Positions 33,680 through 42,827 of a stretch of DNA of 64,000 bases are shown here, piece after piece. Origin of the DNA: an uncultured Cytophagales bacterium (GTDB taxonomy: Bacteria; Bacteroidota; Bacteroidia; Cytophagales; UBA9547); NCBI GenBank assembly GCA_945957555.1, contig CAMFLX010000006.1:33900-97899 (forward strand), read 5' to 3'. The first letter of the stretch is position 1. Each line of letters starts with the position of its first letter. The notes under the pieces were generated by a model. The model had not been told where the DNA came from. It saw nothing but the letters and a program-made list of their open reading frames with translations, and ran no database searches. The position numbers and the translations under genes are program-made.

Positions 33680-34690
33680 ATGAAGCTACGTCTATTTTTA
33701 ATGCTATTGTGTACTTCTATTTCGACTGTGTTTGGGCAGCAATATGGTGTCAGATATGGTGAGAAGAAGAGATACACTAGCTATGGTATATCTGTAAATG
33801 CGATGAACTACGTGGGAGAGCTTGATCCAGGACCTAGTTTCGTTGCTCCATCTATTAGATATACAAGACCTAGTATCGGTTTGGTTCTAGTGAGGCGAGT
33901 TAAACCTGCGATTTCTTATAGGGGGACATTTACCTATGGTAGAATTAAAGGGGATGATTATGTAAGTGCCAATGAAAGTGGAAAGAATTTTGGTAGAAAA
34001 CTTAGAAATTTAAATTTCAGAAATGATATTTTTGAATTGAAGGGAGATGTTGTGTTTGATTTTATCGGTCACAATGAAAGATACGAGAAGAGACATGAAT
34101 ATGTGCCCTATGGTTTTATAGGAGTTGCTATTTTTTATCAAACTCCTTACGGGCAAGTTCCCGATGGTTTTAATGATGCGGGAAAATGGATCAATTTACG
34201 AAAGTTGAAAACAGAAGGTGTTTCCTATTCGCCAATTCAGGCAGCTATTCCGTTTGGACTTGGTTTCAGGTACAAATTGGCTAAAAACTGGGACTTGGCA
34301 TTTGAAGTAGGCTGGAGATTTACTTTTACAGACTACCTTGATGATGTTTCAAAACAATATGGGGATCCAGCGCAGATGAGTCCTTTGGCTAGATTAATGG
34401 CATTTAAGTCGTCATATGTTTCTGCAAAAGATCCTTCTTATGGAACAGCTCAAACTGTGTATGGCCCGGATGGAATGACAACTTTTGTTCTACCAGATGG
34501 CACAGATTTGAAAACGTTAAACTCTTATGGAGGTCAATATGTTGATGTGGAAGGTAGTAATGGAACTAAGAAAGTATGGAAAAGTGATATTTTGAGAGGT
34601 GACAAAAATAAAGACTGGTATATTCTTACTGGTTTTCATTTAACGTACATTCCGCCAATTAAAACAGTTTGTCCGAAATTTAGATATTAA
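33680..34690 (+). CDS. DUF6089 outer-membrane-type protein, paralogue 2
   Basis: 336 residues with signal peptide (ending TVFGQ). Same domain as the gene before it, with long shared stretches such as WDLAFEVGWRFTFTDYLDD and ARLMAFKSSYV; differences cluster at loops and near the C-terminus. Both end in KFRY after a CPKF motif. Lower GC than paralogue 1 at silent sites. A tandem duplication followed by divergence is likely. Function unknown. Confidence 0.88.
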   Translation: MKLRLFLMLLCTSISTVFGQQYGVRYGEKKRYTSYGISVNAMNYVGELDPGPSFVAPSIRYTRPSIGLVLVRRVKPAISYRGTFTYGRIKGDDYVSANESGKNFGRKLRNLNFRNDIFELKGDVVFDFIGHNERYEKRHEYVPYGFIGVAIFYQTPYGQVPDGFNDAGKWINLRKLKTEGVSYSPIQAAIPFGLGFRYKLAKNWDLAFEVGWRFTFTDYLDDVSKQYGDPAQMSPLARLMAFKSSYVSAKDPSYGTAQTVYGPDGMTTFVLPDGTDLKTLNSYGGQYVDVEGSNGTKKVWKSDILRGDKNKDWYILTGFHLTYIPPIKTVCPKFRY

Positions 34691-34728
34691 ACACAATAAA
34701 ATTGAATAAAATATCGTTAACAGTAAGT

Positions 34729-35391
34729 ATGAAAAATCTTACTGTTTTTTTGTTTTTAGGAGTTGTTACCTCTTCGATCGCTCAAAAAGTTGAAGTTGGA
34801 GGTTTTTTGGGTGGTGTAACTTATAAGGGAGAGTATAATAGGTTCCCCAATCCGGTTAATATGAGACCTGGTGGAGGTGTTTTTATAAGACAGAATGTTA
34901 CCCCTACTTCTACATTTAGATATGGTTTGAATATAGGCATGGTGCATGGGACAGATAAGTACAGTCAGCAACCTATGAACCTCCTACGCAACACTAGTTT
35001 CAATAATTCAATATTAGAAGGGTCTATTATTTATGAATATAACTTCTTTGACTTTAGGGAAAATGAAAAGACATTCAAAAGATCTAGTAAGTGGACTCCA
35101 TATCTCTGTGGTGGTTTAGGCTTTTTTATATCTAATTCTTTAGCAAAGAATTCTCAAAATGGTAGTTTGTGTATCCCGATTGGTTTTGGGTTTAAACATA
35201 AATTGGATAAAAATTGGAATTTTGGTGCGGAAGTATGTGCTCGTAAGACATTTATTGATGGACTTGATGGAGTGGATAATAGAGATGATACTACACCACA
35301 AAGTTCCTTTAAAACGGATTCTGATTGGTATTATTTTTCTTGTTTCTATCTTAGTTATACTTTCTATAGAATAAATTGCCCTCAACGGTAA
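34729..35391 (+). CDS. DUF6089-like outer-membrane-type protein, shorter paralogue 3
   Basis: The ATG at 34729 gives 220 residues with a signal peptide (MKNLTVFLFLGVVTSSIAQ). It keeps the core of the DUF6089 barrel (EVGGFLGGVTYKGEYNRFP, GLNIGMVHGTDKY, HKLDKNWNFGAEVCARKTF) but lacks the long extracellular insert of the two larger paralogues. A TTG nine codons upstream is an alternative start. A hairpin follows the stop. Confidence 0.82.
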   Translation: MKNLTVFLFLGVVTSSIAQKVEVGGFLGGVTYKGEYNRFPNPVNMRPGGGVFIRQNVTPTSTFRYGLNIGMVHGTDKYSQQPMNLLRNTSFNNSILEGSIIYEYNFFDFRENEKTFKRSSKWTPYLCGGLGFFISNSLAKNSQNGSLCIPIGFGFKHKLDKNWNFGAEVCARKTFIDGLDGVDNRDDTTPQSSFKTDSDWYYFSCFYLSYTFYRINCPQR

Positions 35392-35407
35392 TAAGTTTGG
35401 GCCCCTG

Positions 35408-35438
35408 ATTGCTTTTTATGAAAATAAAAGCAATTTTT
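35408..35438 (+). terminator. Hairpin with T-run before uppS
   Basis: ATTGCTTTT (35408-35416) and AAAAGCAAT (35426-35434) then TTTTG. A 9-bp stem, AT-rich, so termination may be partial and may set expression between the DUF6089 and uppS-bamA parts. Confidence 0.5.
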
Positions 35439-35456
35439 GCATAATTTTTTTCGATA

Positions 35457-36209
35457 TTGAGCAAGGATAAAGCAGAAATAAGACTACAAATAGATAGGGT
35501 GCCATCTCATATTGCTATCATTATGGATGGTAATGGTCGTTGGGCAAAAAAAAAAGGTGCTCTTCGAATATTTGGCCATAATAATGCCCTTGAAGCTGTA
35601 AGAGATGCGGTTGAGGGCTGTGCCGAAATTGGAGTAAAATATCTGACGCTTTATGCTTTTTCAACGGAGAACTGGAGTCGACCTAAGGAGGAGATTGATG
35701 GATTGATGGATTTGCTCATAAGGGCAATAAAAGATGAGGTCCCTACGTTACAGAAAAATAAAATAAGATTAAATGCAATTGGTGATATCGAGAGTTTGCC
35801 AACATCTTGCCAAAATAATCTGAGTTCTGCAATAAAAGCGACATCATCCAATGAGCACATGACACTTACTTTGGCACTGAGTTATAGCGGTCGTTGGGAG
35901 CTAACTAGAGCAATGAAACTAATCGCTTTAGATATAGAGGCTGGTAAATTGAAAAGTTCAGACATAGATGAAAAGTTGATTTCGACTTATCTGAATACCA
36001 AAGACTTGCCTGATCCTGAGTTAATGATTAGGACAAGTGGTGAAATGCGGATCAGTAATTTTTTACTTTGGCAACTGGCATATTCTGAGTTATATATAAC
36101 TGATGTATTGTGGCCTGATTTTAGAAAAAACCATTTATTTGAAGCCATTATCGATTTCCAAAAAAGGGAACGAAGGTTTGGTAAAACAAGTGAACAAATA
36201 TTAAAATAA
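35457..36209 (+). CDS. uppS: Isoprenyl transferase (undecaprenyl diphosphate synthase)
   Basis: 250 residues. Makes the C55 carrier lipid for peptidoglycan and polysaccharide export. HIAIIMDGNGRWAKKKG has the catalytic Asp and Gly/Arg pattern; TLYAFSTENWSRP and the C-terminal PELMIRTSGEMRISNFLLWQ block (in part), with Arg residues for diphosphate binding, are diagnostic. Start is probably the TTG at 35457, since the sequence before the first motif is the usual length. Four bases separate it from bamA. Confidence 0.95.
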   Translation: MSKDKAEIRLQIDRVPSHIAIIMDGNGRWAKKKGALRIFGHNNALEAVRDAVEGCAEIGVKYLTLYAFSTENWSRPKEEIDGLMDLLIRAIKDEVPTLQKNKIRLNAIGDIESLPTSCQNNLSSAIKATSSNEHMTLTLALSYSGRWELTRAMKLIALDIEAGKLKSSDIDEKLISTYLNTKDLPDPELMIRTSGEMRISNFLLWQLAYSELYITDVLWPDFRKNHLFEAIIDFQKRERRFGKTSEQILK

Positions 36210-36213
36210 TATA

Positions 36214-38748
36214 ATGCGTAATCCAATCATTTTTCTTTTTATTTTTTGTGTAAAAATCATAGTCGCACAGGAATATAGTGGAGTACCTAGCTATTTCAAT
36301 TTGAGTTATACAAATCCAGATATGTACATCATTGAGGATATTAAAGTTAAAGGTGCGAAGTTTTTGGATCCCTCTACTATTATTTCCATTTCAGGCTTGA
36401 GGGTGGGTGCTTCCATAAAAATTCCTGGTGACAATATTCAGAATTCGATTCATAAGCTATGGGATCAAGGATTCTTAGAGGATGTGAAAATCAATATATT
36501 GAATATATCTGGTAAAAACATTGTATTAGAAATTGCTGTTACAGAAAGGCCAAGGTTGTCTACTTTTGAATTCAAAGGGATTAGAAAAGGGGAGGCTGAC
36601 GACTTGAAAGGTAAGATAAGACTCATTAAGGGGAAAATTCTCACTGAAGCACTTATGAATAATGCAGAAACTGCGATTAAAAAGTATTACTTGGAAAAAG
36701 GGTACGCTAATGCAACTGTGACAAGAAAGGAAAGAAAAGATTCCGCATTTGCGAACAGTGTAATCTTAGAGCTCCATGTACAAAGGAATAAAAAAGTAAA
36801 GGTAAAGTCGATAGATTTTATAGGGAATGAAGTATATACTAATAATAAGCTGAGGTCTAAATTTAAAAAAACCAAACAAAAAGGGTTTTTGAAGTTTTAT
36901 CAAAGTCATAAGTTTAATAGTAAACTATATGAAGAGGATAAACAGAAAATGCTTACATTCTATCAAAATAATGGGTATCGGGATGTTGAGATTGTTGATG
37001 ATTCGAACAGTTTATTTTACTATGAGAGCAAGAAACCTAAAAATGCTAAGAGATATGTCGGTTTGAATATCCACGTAAAGGAGGGGAAAAAATATTATTT
37101 CAGAAATATCACATGGGAGGGTAATTATCTATATAAGGACAGCTTATTGAGTAGGATATTGAGTATAAAAAAAGGTCAAGTATATAACAAAGAATTGTTG
37201 GATAGCAAATTGACCTTTAATCCTAACGGAACAGATGTGAGTTCATTGTATCTTGATGATGGTTATTTGTTCTTTACGGTTGACCCCGTAGAAGTTGTGA
37301 TTGATAACGACTCTGTTGATATTGAGATGCGTATTTACGAAGGAACACAAGTAACTATTGACAGAATTACGATTTCAGGGAATACAAAGACTAATGATCA
37401 CGTGATCCTAAGAGAACTCAGGACAAAACCAGGTGAGAAATTTAGTAGGTCCGATCTTATCTTAACCCAAAGGGAATTGTCTCAACTCGGATATTTTAAT
37501 CCAGAAAAGATAGATATACAGCCAGTGCCGAATGCTCAAAAGGGGACCGTGGATATCAACTATACATTGGAAGAGAAACCAAGTGATCAGATCCAGTTGT
37601 CTGGAAGTTTTGGGGGCTTCGGTTTTATCGGTGCTTTAGGACTCGTCTTTAACAATTTTTCTGCTAGAAATATTGGCAATTTCAAGAAATGGGATCCTCT
37701 ACCTTCTGGTGACGGTCAAAGATTGGGCGTAAATGTTCAGGCAAATTATTCATATAGGAGTTATTCTTTTTCATTTACAGAACCATGGTTGGGCGGTAAA
37801 AGACCAAATTCATTGTCGGTAAGTTTGTCACGCTCGGCTCAAGTCCCAAGCAGTACGAGTTCAAGTTTGTTGGCGAGTAATCAATACTATAGTTCTACGG
37901 GTACACTAAAAGTAACAAATGCAACGGTAAGTCTTGCAAGAAGGCTGTTGGCTTTGGATCGTCAGTTTACGCTCGCAAACTCATTGAGTTATAGCTTGTA
38001 TCAATTGAAGAACTATACTGTTGGTACTGTATCCGATGGGGATTATAACAACTTTAATTTTAATACTACACTTTCACGTAATAGTGTGGATCAGCCAACG
38101 TACCCGACTACGGGTTCCAATCTCTCGTTGTCCATCGCCTTGACACCTCCTTACTCATTATTCAGAGATGTCAATAAATTAAAATACGAAAATAGTAGTG
38201 AGAAATATAAATTTGTCGAGTATCACAAATGGATGGTTGACTACTCTTACTTTACTAAAATCATAGGTAAGTTAGTCGTAAATACAAGGGCCCATTTTGG
38301 AGTTCTTGGTACTTATAATTCATCACTTGGTACTAGCCCATTCGAGAGGTTTAAGATTGGTGGAAATGGATTGACTGGTTTTTCTTTTATCCTTGGTTAC
38401 GATTTGATTGGTTTGAGAGGGTATAACAATGACTTCTTAGCGGCAGCGCATAAAGGCATTCCGGCAGTTGCTTATAATAAATTCGTAACGGAATTACGTT
38501 ATCCTATTTCATTGAATCCAATGGCTACCGTGTTTGTACTTGGCTTTGCAGAAGGTGGAAACTCGGTGACTTCTGTTAAGGATTACAATCCATTCCAGAT
38601 TTATCGTTCTGCAGGTGTTGGGGCAAGAATTTTCATGCCTGCGTTTGGTATGATTGGACTTGATTATGCCTTTCCTTTTGATAAGGTGCCAGGCACAGCT
38701 AATGGCTTCCAGAATTTTGTTTTTACAATCGGTCAACAAATACGTTAA
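36214..38748 (+). CDS. bamA: Outer membrane protein assembly factor BamA
   Basis: 844 residues. Signal peptide 1-18; five POTRA domains over about 40-450 (for example IEDIKVKGAKFLDPSTI, KVKSIDFIGNEVYTNNKL, ITISGNTKTNDHVILRELRT), then a C-terminal beta-barrel with the lid motif region near LIGLRGYN and a closing strand that ends IGQQIR. It inserts beta-barrel proteins into the outer membrane, presumably including the DUF6089 proteins encoded next to it. Follows uppS by 4 bases and precedes the first Skp gene by 2. Confidence 0.96.
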   Translation: MRNPIIFLFIFCVKIIVAQEYSGVPSYFNLSYTNPDMYIIEDIKVKGAKFLDPSTIISISGLRVGASIKIPGDNIQNSIHKLWDQGFLEDVKINILNISGKNIVLEIAVTERPRLSTFEFKGIRKGEADDLKGKIRLIKGKILTEALMNNAETAIKKYYLEKGYANATVTRKERKDSAFANSVILELHVQRNKKVKVKSIDFIGNEVYTNNKLRSKFKKTKQKGFLKFYQSHKFNSKLYEEDKQKMLTFYQNNGYRDVEIVDDSNSLFYYESKKPKNAKRYVGLNIHVKEGKKYYFRNITWEGNYLYKDSLLSRILSIKKGQVYNKELLDSKLTFNPNGTDVSSLYLDDGYLFFTVDPVEVVIDNDSVDIEMRIYEGTQVTIDRITISGNTKTNDHVILRELRTKPGEKFSRSDLILTQRELSQLGYFNPEKIDIQPVPNAQKGTVDINYTLEEKPSDQIQLSGSFGGFGFIGALGLVFNNFSARNIGNFKKWDPLPSGDGQRLGVNVQANYSYRSYSFSFTEPWLGGKRPNSLSVSLSRSAQVPSSTSSSLLASNQYYSSTGTLKVTNATVSLARRLLALDRQFTLANSLSYSLYQLKNYTVGTVSDGDYNNFNFNTTLSRNSVDQPTYPTTGSNLSLSIALTPPYSLFRDVNKLKYENSSEKYKFVEYHKWMVDYSYFTKIIGKLVVNTRAHFGVLGTYNSSLGTSPFERFKIGGNGLTGFSFILGYDLIGLRGYNNDFLAAAHKGIPAVAYNKFVTELRYPISLNPMATVFVLGFAEGGNSVTSVKDYNPFQIYRSAGVGARIFMPAFGMIGLDYAFPFDKVPGTANGFQNFVFTIGQQIR

Positions 38749-38750
38749 TT

Positions 38751-39302
38751 ATGAAAAAGTTAAGTTTGGTATTTCTTTTGTTATACTCTTTGGGTGGATT
38801 ATTTGCCCAGAAGTTTGGCTATATAGATTCCGAGTTTATCATCAAGAAAATGCCAGAGTATAAAAAAGCCGAACAGGAACTTGAGAAAATTACAGAAAAG
38901 TGGATTTCTGAAGTTGATGATAAGCAACAGGAAGTAAAAAAGTTGAAGGAAGATTTTGCAGTTGCAGAGCTACTCTTGACCGAAGACATAAAAAAAGAAA
39001 GGTTGGATACTATAGCAAAAAAGGAAAAGCTGGCTAAAGACCTTCAAAACAAGTATTTCGGGTATGAAGGTATGTTGTTTCAAAAGAGGCAAGATATAAT
39101 GAAGCCAGTAAGGGATAAACTTTATGCTGCTGTTCAGAAGGTATGTCGTGCGAAGCAAGTTCAAATCATGTTTGACAAGGCGGCCGATGTGGTAATGATA
39201 TATACTGATCCTAAACATGATTATACAGATTTTGTACTTGAAGCCCTTGATTTAGGAGATAAAAAAGATACGATCGACAATAAAAGAGATAAAGACAACT
39301 AA
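38751..39302 (+). CDS. OmpH/Skp family periplasmic chaperone, copy 1
   Basis: 183 residues with signal peptide (ending GGLFAQ). KFGYIDSEFIIKKMPEYKKA is the Skp opening; a long coiled-coil follows (about 35-115, KQQEVKKLKEDFAVAELL) before the C-terminal QIMFDKAADVVMIYTDP beta-strands. Skp trimers carry unfolded outer-membrane proteins to BamA. The C-terminus is acidic and Lys-rich. Confidence 0.93.
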   Translation: MKKLSLVFLLLYSLGGLFAQKFGYIDSEFIIKKMPEYKKAEQELEKITEKWISEVDDKQQEVKKLKEDFAVAELLLTEDIKKERLDTIAKKEKLAKDLQNKYFGYEGMLFQKRQDIMKPVRDKLYAAVQKVCRAKQVQIMFDKAADVVMIYTDPKHDYTDFVLEALDLGDKKDTIDNKRDKDN

Positions 39303-39333
39303 ATATTTAAATTTAATTCAATAATTTTACAAA

Positions 39334-39930
39334 ATGAAGACTATTTTAAAACCATTGATTTTTTTAGCTGCAGTTGCAGTTTCGATTTCAAATCTATATT
39401 CCCAGACTAAGCCACTTAAGTTGGGCTACACAAATGTTGAAGAGATACTGTATCAAATGCCAGAGAGTAAACAGATCGAATCTGATTTGAAAACTTACAG
39501 AACACAATTAGAAACCCAACTACAACAAAAGATGGGTGAATTTGAAGAAAAGGCTAAAGCTTACGAGGCTGGTAAGGCGATGATGACTGAGCCGGTAAGA
39601 ATCATGAAGGAAAAAGAATTGCAATCCCTTCAGGAGCAAATTCAAGAATTTCAAAGAAATGCAGAATCAGATTTGCAAAGAAAACAGAATGAGCTATTAG
39701 AGCCGGTTGTTTCAAAAATTAAAAAGGCTATTGATGATGTAGCAAATGAAAACGGTTATACTTGGGTGTTTAATACTGAATCAGGATTTGGCCAACAGAC
39801 CTTGATCAAAATGCCAAAAGAAGACGAAATTACAAGTTTGGTGTTGAAGAAATTAGGAATTACTGCAGCTCCTAAAACTACGACTCCTGCGACTACTCCT
39901 AAGGCACCAACAAGTCCTAGTGGAAAATAA
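39334..39930 (+). CDS. OmpH/Skp family periplasmic chaperone, copy 2
   Basis: 198 residues with signal peptide (ending SNLYSQ). LKLGYTNVEEILYQMPESKQ, long coiled-coil (about 45-125), and a closing TWVFNTESGFGQQTLIK. A Thr/Pro/Ala-rich tail (about 180-198) is absent from copy 1. Paired skp genes after bamA are usual in Bacteroidota. Its 3' end overlaps the next gene's start. Confidence 0.93.
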   Translation: MKTILKPLIFLAAVAVSISNLYSQTKPLKLGYTNVEEILYQMPESKQIESDLKTYRTQLETQLQQKMGEFEEKAKAYEAGKAMMTEPVRIMKEKELQSLQEQIQEFQRNAESDLQRKQNELLEPVVSKIKKAIDDVANENGYTWVFNTESGFGQQTLIKMPKEDEITSLVLKKLGITAAPKTTTPATTPKAPTSPSGK

Positions 39931-40855
39931 AAAGGAAGTTTTATTTAAAAAGAAAGGCACCTATCTGGGTGCTTTTTTTGTTTTTGTGGGAGCGCTTTTC
40001 TTTTCGGGTAAGGCGGTTTTGGTAAAAATGATCTATTTGGAGTCGAAGTCGGTTGATCATGTTGTATTGTTGACTTTGCGAATGGGATTTTCTTTGCCTT
40101 TTTTTCTGGCCATCGGGTTTTATCATCAAAGGAAAACTCGTAGATTAAAGAGTAAACTTTTACCAAATGATTGGCTTATGATATTGGGTTTGGGCTTTGG
40201 TGGCTATTATCTTTCGAGTGTATTTGATTTCTGGGGATTGGAGTATGTTACCGCAAGTCTCGAACGTTTGATTTTATTTATTTATCCAACTATCGTTGTT
40301 CTTCTCTCTTTGATCGTCTTTCGGAGGAGATTGAATAAGATCTTATTGTTTTCTTTAACATTGGCTTATCTTGGTATTGCGATCGTTTTATTTGGTGAAC
40401 AATTAAATGGAAATATTGATGTTGTTAAGGGTGTTATACTTGTTTTTTTAGCAGCTTTCACGTATGCGTGCTATCTCGTCGGTTCTGAAAAAATGATATT
40501 TAGGCTAGGGAACACACTATATACTTCCGTAGTAATGTCCTTAGCATGTGTTTGTGTACTAATTCATTTTTTTGTGTTGAATGATCTGGATACCTTAAAT
40601 CTAAGCTCATCAATTCTTTATAAGGCTTTATTCATGGCTATTTTTTGTACGGTAATACCTTCTTTTTTGATCTCAGAAGGTATCAAAAGAATCGGAGCTT
40701 CCAATGCTTCAATCATTGCAAGTATTGGACCTGTAAGCACTGTTTTCTTGGCGCACTATTTTTTGGAGGAAAAAATAGAAGCTATACAAATTCTTGGGAC
40801 CTTTTTTGTGATTGCAGGAGTACTGGTTACTAGTTTATATGGTAAAGCTGAATGA
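39920..40855 (+). CDS. EamA/DMT superfamily transporter
   Basis: 311 residues with ten hydrophobic segments, i.e. two EamA repeats: the first opens TYLGAFFVFVGALFFSGKAV, the second near GVILVFLAAFTYACYLVGSE. Probably exports a small metabolite; the substrate is not predictable. The GTG at 39920 lies inside the end of the second skp gene (11-base overlap); no closer ATG keeps the first helix. Confidence 0.88.
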   Translation: MENKKEVLFKKKGTYLGAFFVFVGALFFSGKAVLVKMIYLESKSVDHVVLLTLRMGFSLPFFLAIGFYHQRKTRRLKSKLLPNDWLMILGLGFGGYYLSSVFDFWGLEYVTASLERLILFIYPTIVVLLSLIVFRRRLNKILLFSLTLAYLGIAIVLFGEQLNGNIDVVKGVILVFLAAFTYACYLVGSEKMIFRLGNTLYTSVVMSLACVCVLIHFFVLNDLDTLNLSSSILYKALFMAIFCTVIPSFLISEGIKRIGASNASIIASIGPVSTVFLAHYFLEEKIEAIQILGTFFVIAGVLVTSLYGKAE

Positions 40856-40863
40856 AGCTTTAG

Positions 40864-41325
40864 TTATTTGAAGCTTCTTTGTAGTTCCCTTTTTAAGTCT
40901 TTTACTTTGATGTCTTCTCGCTTGTCAAATAGTTTTTTCCCTTTAGCCACTGCAATCTCAAGTTTTGCTAAACCTCTATCGTTAATGAATAAAGCAATAG
41001 GTATAACCGTGATACCCTTATCCTTCAGTTCTTTTTCGATCTTTACAATTTCTCTTTTCTTTAATAAGAGTTTTCTGTCGCGTAATGGCTCATGATTGTT
41101 GTAAGTACCTTCATTGTATCTAGATATATGCATGTTTTTGATGATCAATTCACTTTTGTCAACAATACAGTAAGCATCACTCACATTGGCGTTGTTCATT
41201 CGAATTGACTTGATCTCAGTACCTGTAAGTACAATTCCACAAACATATTTATCTATGAAATGATACTCAAATGAGGCACTCTTGTTTCTAATATTTACAG
41301 ACTTGTGTATTTTGTCTGACGACAT
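40864..41325 (-). CDS. smpB: SsrA-binding protein
   Basis: 153 residues. Binds tmRNA and brings it to stalled ribosomes. YHFIDKYVCGIVLTGTEIKSI has the OB-fold core; LLLKKREIVKIEKELKDKG and PIALFINDRGLAKLEIAVAKGKKLFDKRE (in parts) are the conserved central and C-terminal motifs. The tail is basic (VKDLKRELQRSFK). The tmRNA gene itself was not found in this window. Confidence 0.95.
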   Translation of the reverse strand: MSSDKIHKSVNIRNKSASFEYHFIDKYVCGIVLTGTEIKSIRMNNANVSDAYCIVDKSELIIKNMHISRYNEGTYNNHEPLRDRKLLLKKREIVKIEKELKDKGITVIPIALFINDRGLAKLEIAVAKGKKLFDKREDIKVKDLKRELQRSFK

Positions 41326-41338
41326 GATGTTTTTTTTC

Positions 41339-41346
41339 TAAATTTG
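41339..41346 (+). promoter_or_regulatory. Candidate -7 box of the M48 protease gene (TAAATTTG)
   Basis: Full TAnnTTTG match, 24 bases before the ATG at 41371. A TTTG at 41311-41314 is 24 bases upstream, slightly long for the -33 spacing. Confidence 0.45.
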
Positions 41347-41370
41347 CGCTTACAAAAATAATACAATATA

Positions 41371-42606
41371 ATGACTCCAGAAATTATACTTTACGTTATC
41401 ATAGGAATAGTAGGTGTGGGCTTTGTGATAGACCAGATTCTTGACTATCTTAATTTAAAACATGAAAACGCTCCGCTACCCAATTTGCTTTCAGGTATCT
41501 ATACCAATGAAGAGCATCAAAAATCGATTAGCTATCATAAAGACCTACATAACTTTCAATTAATAAGTGGTTTAGTGACCACAATAGTTACATTGCTAGT
41601 ATTAAGTATGGGCTGGTATGGATGGCTTAATAACTATTTGAAAGCATATACTACTGATCCTATGTGGTTAGCGCTACTCTTTTTAGGTGTGATTTTTTTG
41701 ATCACTGATCTTTTTTCTTTACCGTTCCAACTGTATGGTACATTTGTCATTGAGCAAAAATATGGGTTTAATAAGTCTACCATCAAGTTGTTTTTTGTTG
41801 ATAAAATAAAGACATATTTGTTAGGAGGTATCGTAGGTGGTGTTTTGGCTGCGGTTTTGTTTAATCTGATTTCCAACATAGGCCCAAGTTTTTGGTGGAT
41901 GTTCTGGTTGGTGATGATCGTTTTTATGCTGGTCATTAATATGTTCTATACTTCCTTGATCATGCCTTTATTTAATAAGCTAACGCCACTCGCTGAAGGT
42001 TCATTAAAACAAAAGATTGAGGATTATTGTAGAAGAGTGGAGTTCCCATTGTCGAATATTTATGTTATAGATGGGAGCAAGAGATCTTCGAAAGCTAACG
42101 CTTTTTTCTCTGGAATTGGTAAAAAGAAAAAAGTCGTGTTTTATGACACTTTACTCAATAATCATAGTGATGAAGAATTGTTAGCGATTTTTGCGCATGA
42201 AGTTGGCCATTATAAGAGGAAGCACATTTACAGTAATCTGCTTATTGGTGTTGCGCAGACTGGATTGTTACTTTTTGTATTGTCGAAGGTCGTGTTTAGT
42301 GAGAGTTTGTCCATGGCTTTGGGTGCAGGGGAAAAATCCTTTCATTTGAATGTAATCGCATTTACCATATTATTTACTCCTATTTCTACATTAATAGGAA
42401 TCATGTTTAACTCGATTTCAAGAAAGAATGAATATGAAGCTGATGATTATGCTAGAGATACAACAAATAAAAATGATCTGGGCGAGGCATTAAAAAAATT
42501 GAGCGAGAAGAATTTAAGCAATTTAAATCCTCACCCGCTCTATGTCTTTGTTCATTATTCTCATCCGCCTATGCTACAAAGATTGCAGCATCTGCTTAGA
42601 GATTAA
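41371..42606 (+). CDS. M48 family zinc metalloprotease (Ste24-like)
   Basis: 411 residues with several membrane helices. Zinc motif AIFAHEVGHYKRKH with His 276 and 280 and Glu 277; the third ligand Glu is in RKNEYEADDYA; SKANAFFSGIGKKKKVVFYDTL precedes, as in CAAX prenyl protease/Ste24 homologues. Bacterial members act in membrane protein quality control; substrate unknown. Its stop codon overlaps by three bases the end of the small lipoprotein gene on the other strand. Confidence 0.94.
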   Translation: MTPEIILYVIIGIVGVGFVIDQILDYLNLKHENAPLPNLLSGIYTNEEHQKSISYHKDLHNFQLISGLVTTIVTLLVLSMGWYGWLNNYLKAYTTDPMWLALLFLGVIFLITDLFSLPFQLYGTFVIEQKYGFNKSTIKLFFVDKIKTYLLGGIVGGVLAAVLFNLISNIGPSFWWMFWLVMIVFMLVINMFYTSLIMPLFNKLTPLAEGSLKQKIEDYCRRVEFPLSNIYVIDGSKRSSKANAFFSGIGKKKKVVFYDTLLNNHSDEELLAIFAHEVGHYKRKHIYSNLLIGVAQTGLLLFVLSKVVFSESLSMALGAGEKSFHLNVIAFTILFTPISTLIGIMFNSISRKNEYEADDYARDTTNKNDLGEALKKLSEKNLSNLNPHPLYVFVHYSHPPMLQRLQHLLRD

Positions 42607-42743
42607 TGCTGAAATCCAAAGAAGTAACCAGAAGCTTGCTTTTTAGCTTTATGGTGTGAATGATGTTTGCCCTGTCTGTTTGAACCTGCACATGAGGTTA
42701 TGATTAGTGCCAATAAAGCGGAAATTGCTACAAACTTTTTCAT
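42603..42743 (-). CDS. Small His/Lys-rich lipoprotein, 46 residues
   Basis: A short gene found by reading the gap: ATG at 42743, stop at 42603. The signal peptide MKKFVAISALLALIITSC ends in a lipobox with Cys 18, followed by AGSNRQ and a basic, His-rich tail (GKHHSHHKAKK). A perfect -7 box lies 17 bases upstream of the ATG. Its 3' end overlaps the M48 stop codon. The His clusters suggest metal or polyphosphate contact, but function is unknown. Confidence 0.7.
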   Translation of the reverse strand: MKKFVAISALLALIITSCAGSNRQGKHHSHHKAKKQASGYFFGFQH

Positions 42744-42759
42744 TGTGTAAATATTTTTA

Positions 42760-42767
42760 CAAATATA
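42760..42767 (-). promoter_or_regulatory. -7 box of the small lipoprotein gene (TATATTTG)
   Basis: Minus-strand TATATTTG, full TAnnTTTG match, 17 bases before the lipoprotein ATG. It supports that gene as real. Confidence 0.5.
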
Positions 42768-42827
42768 CTAAATTAAAAGGAGAAAAATCTGGTTTTTTGT
42801 TAAAAAAATCCTATAACTTTTATTGAG

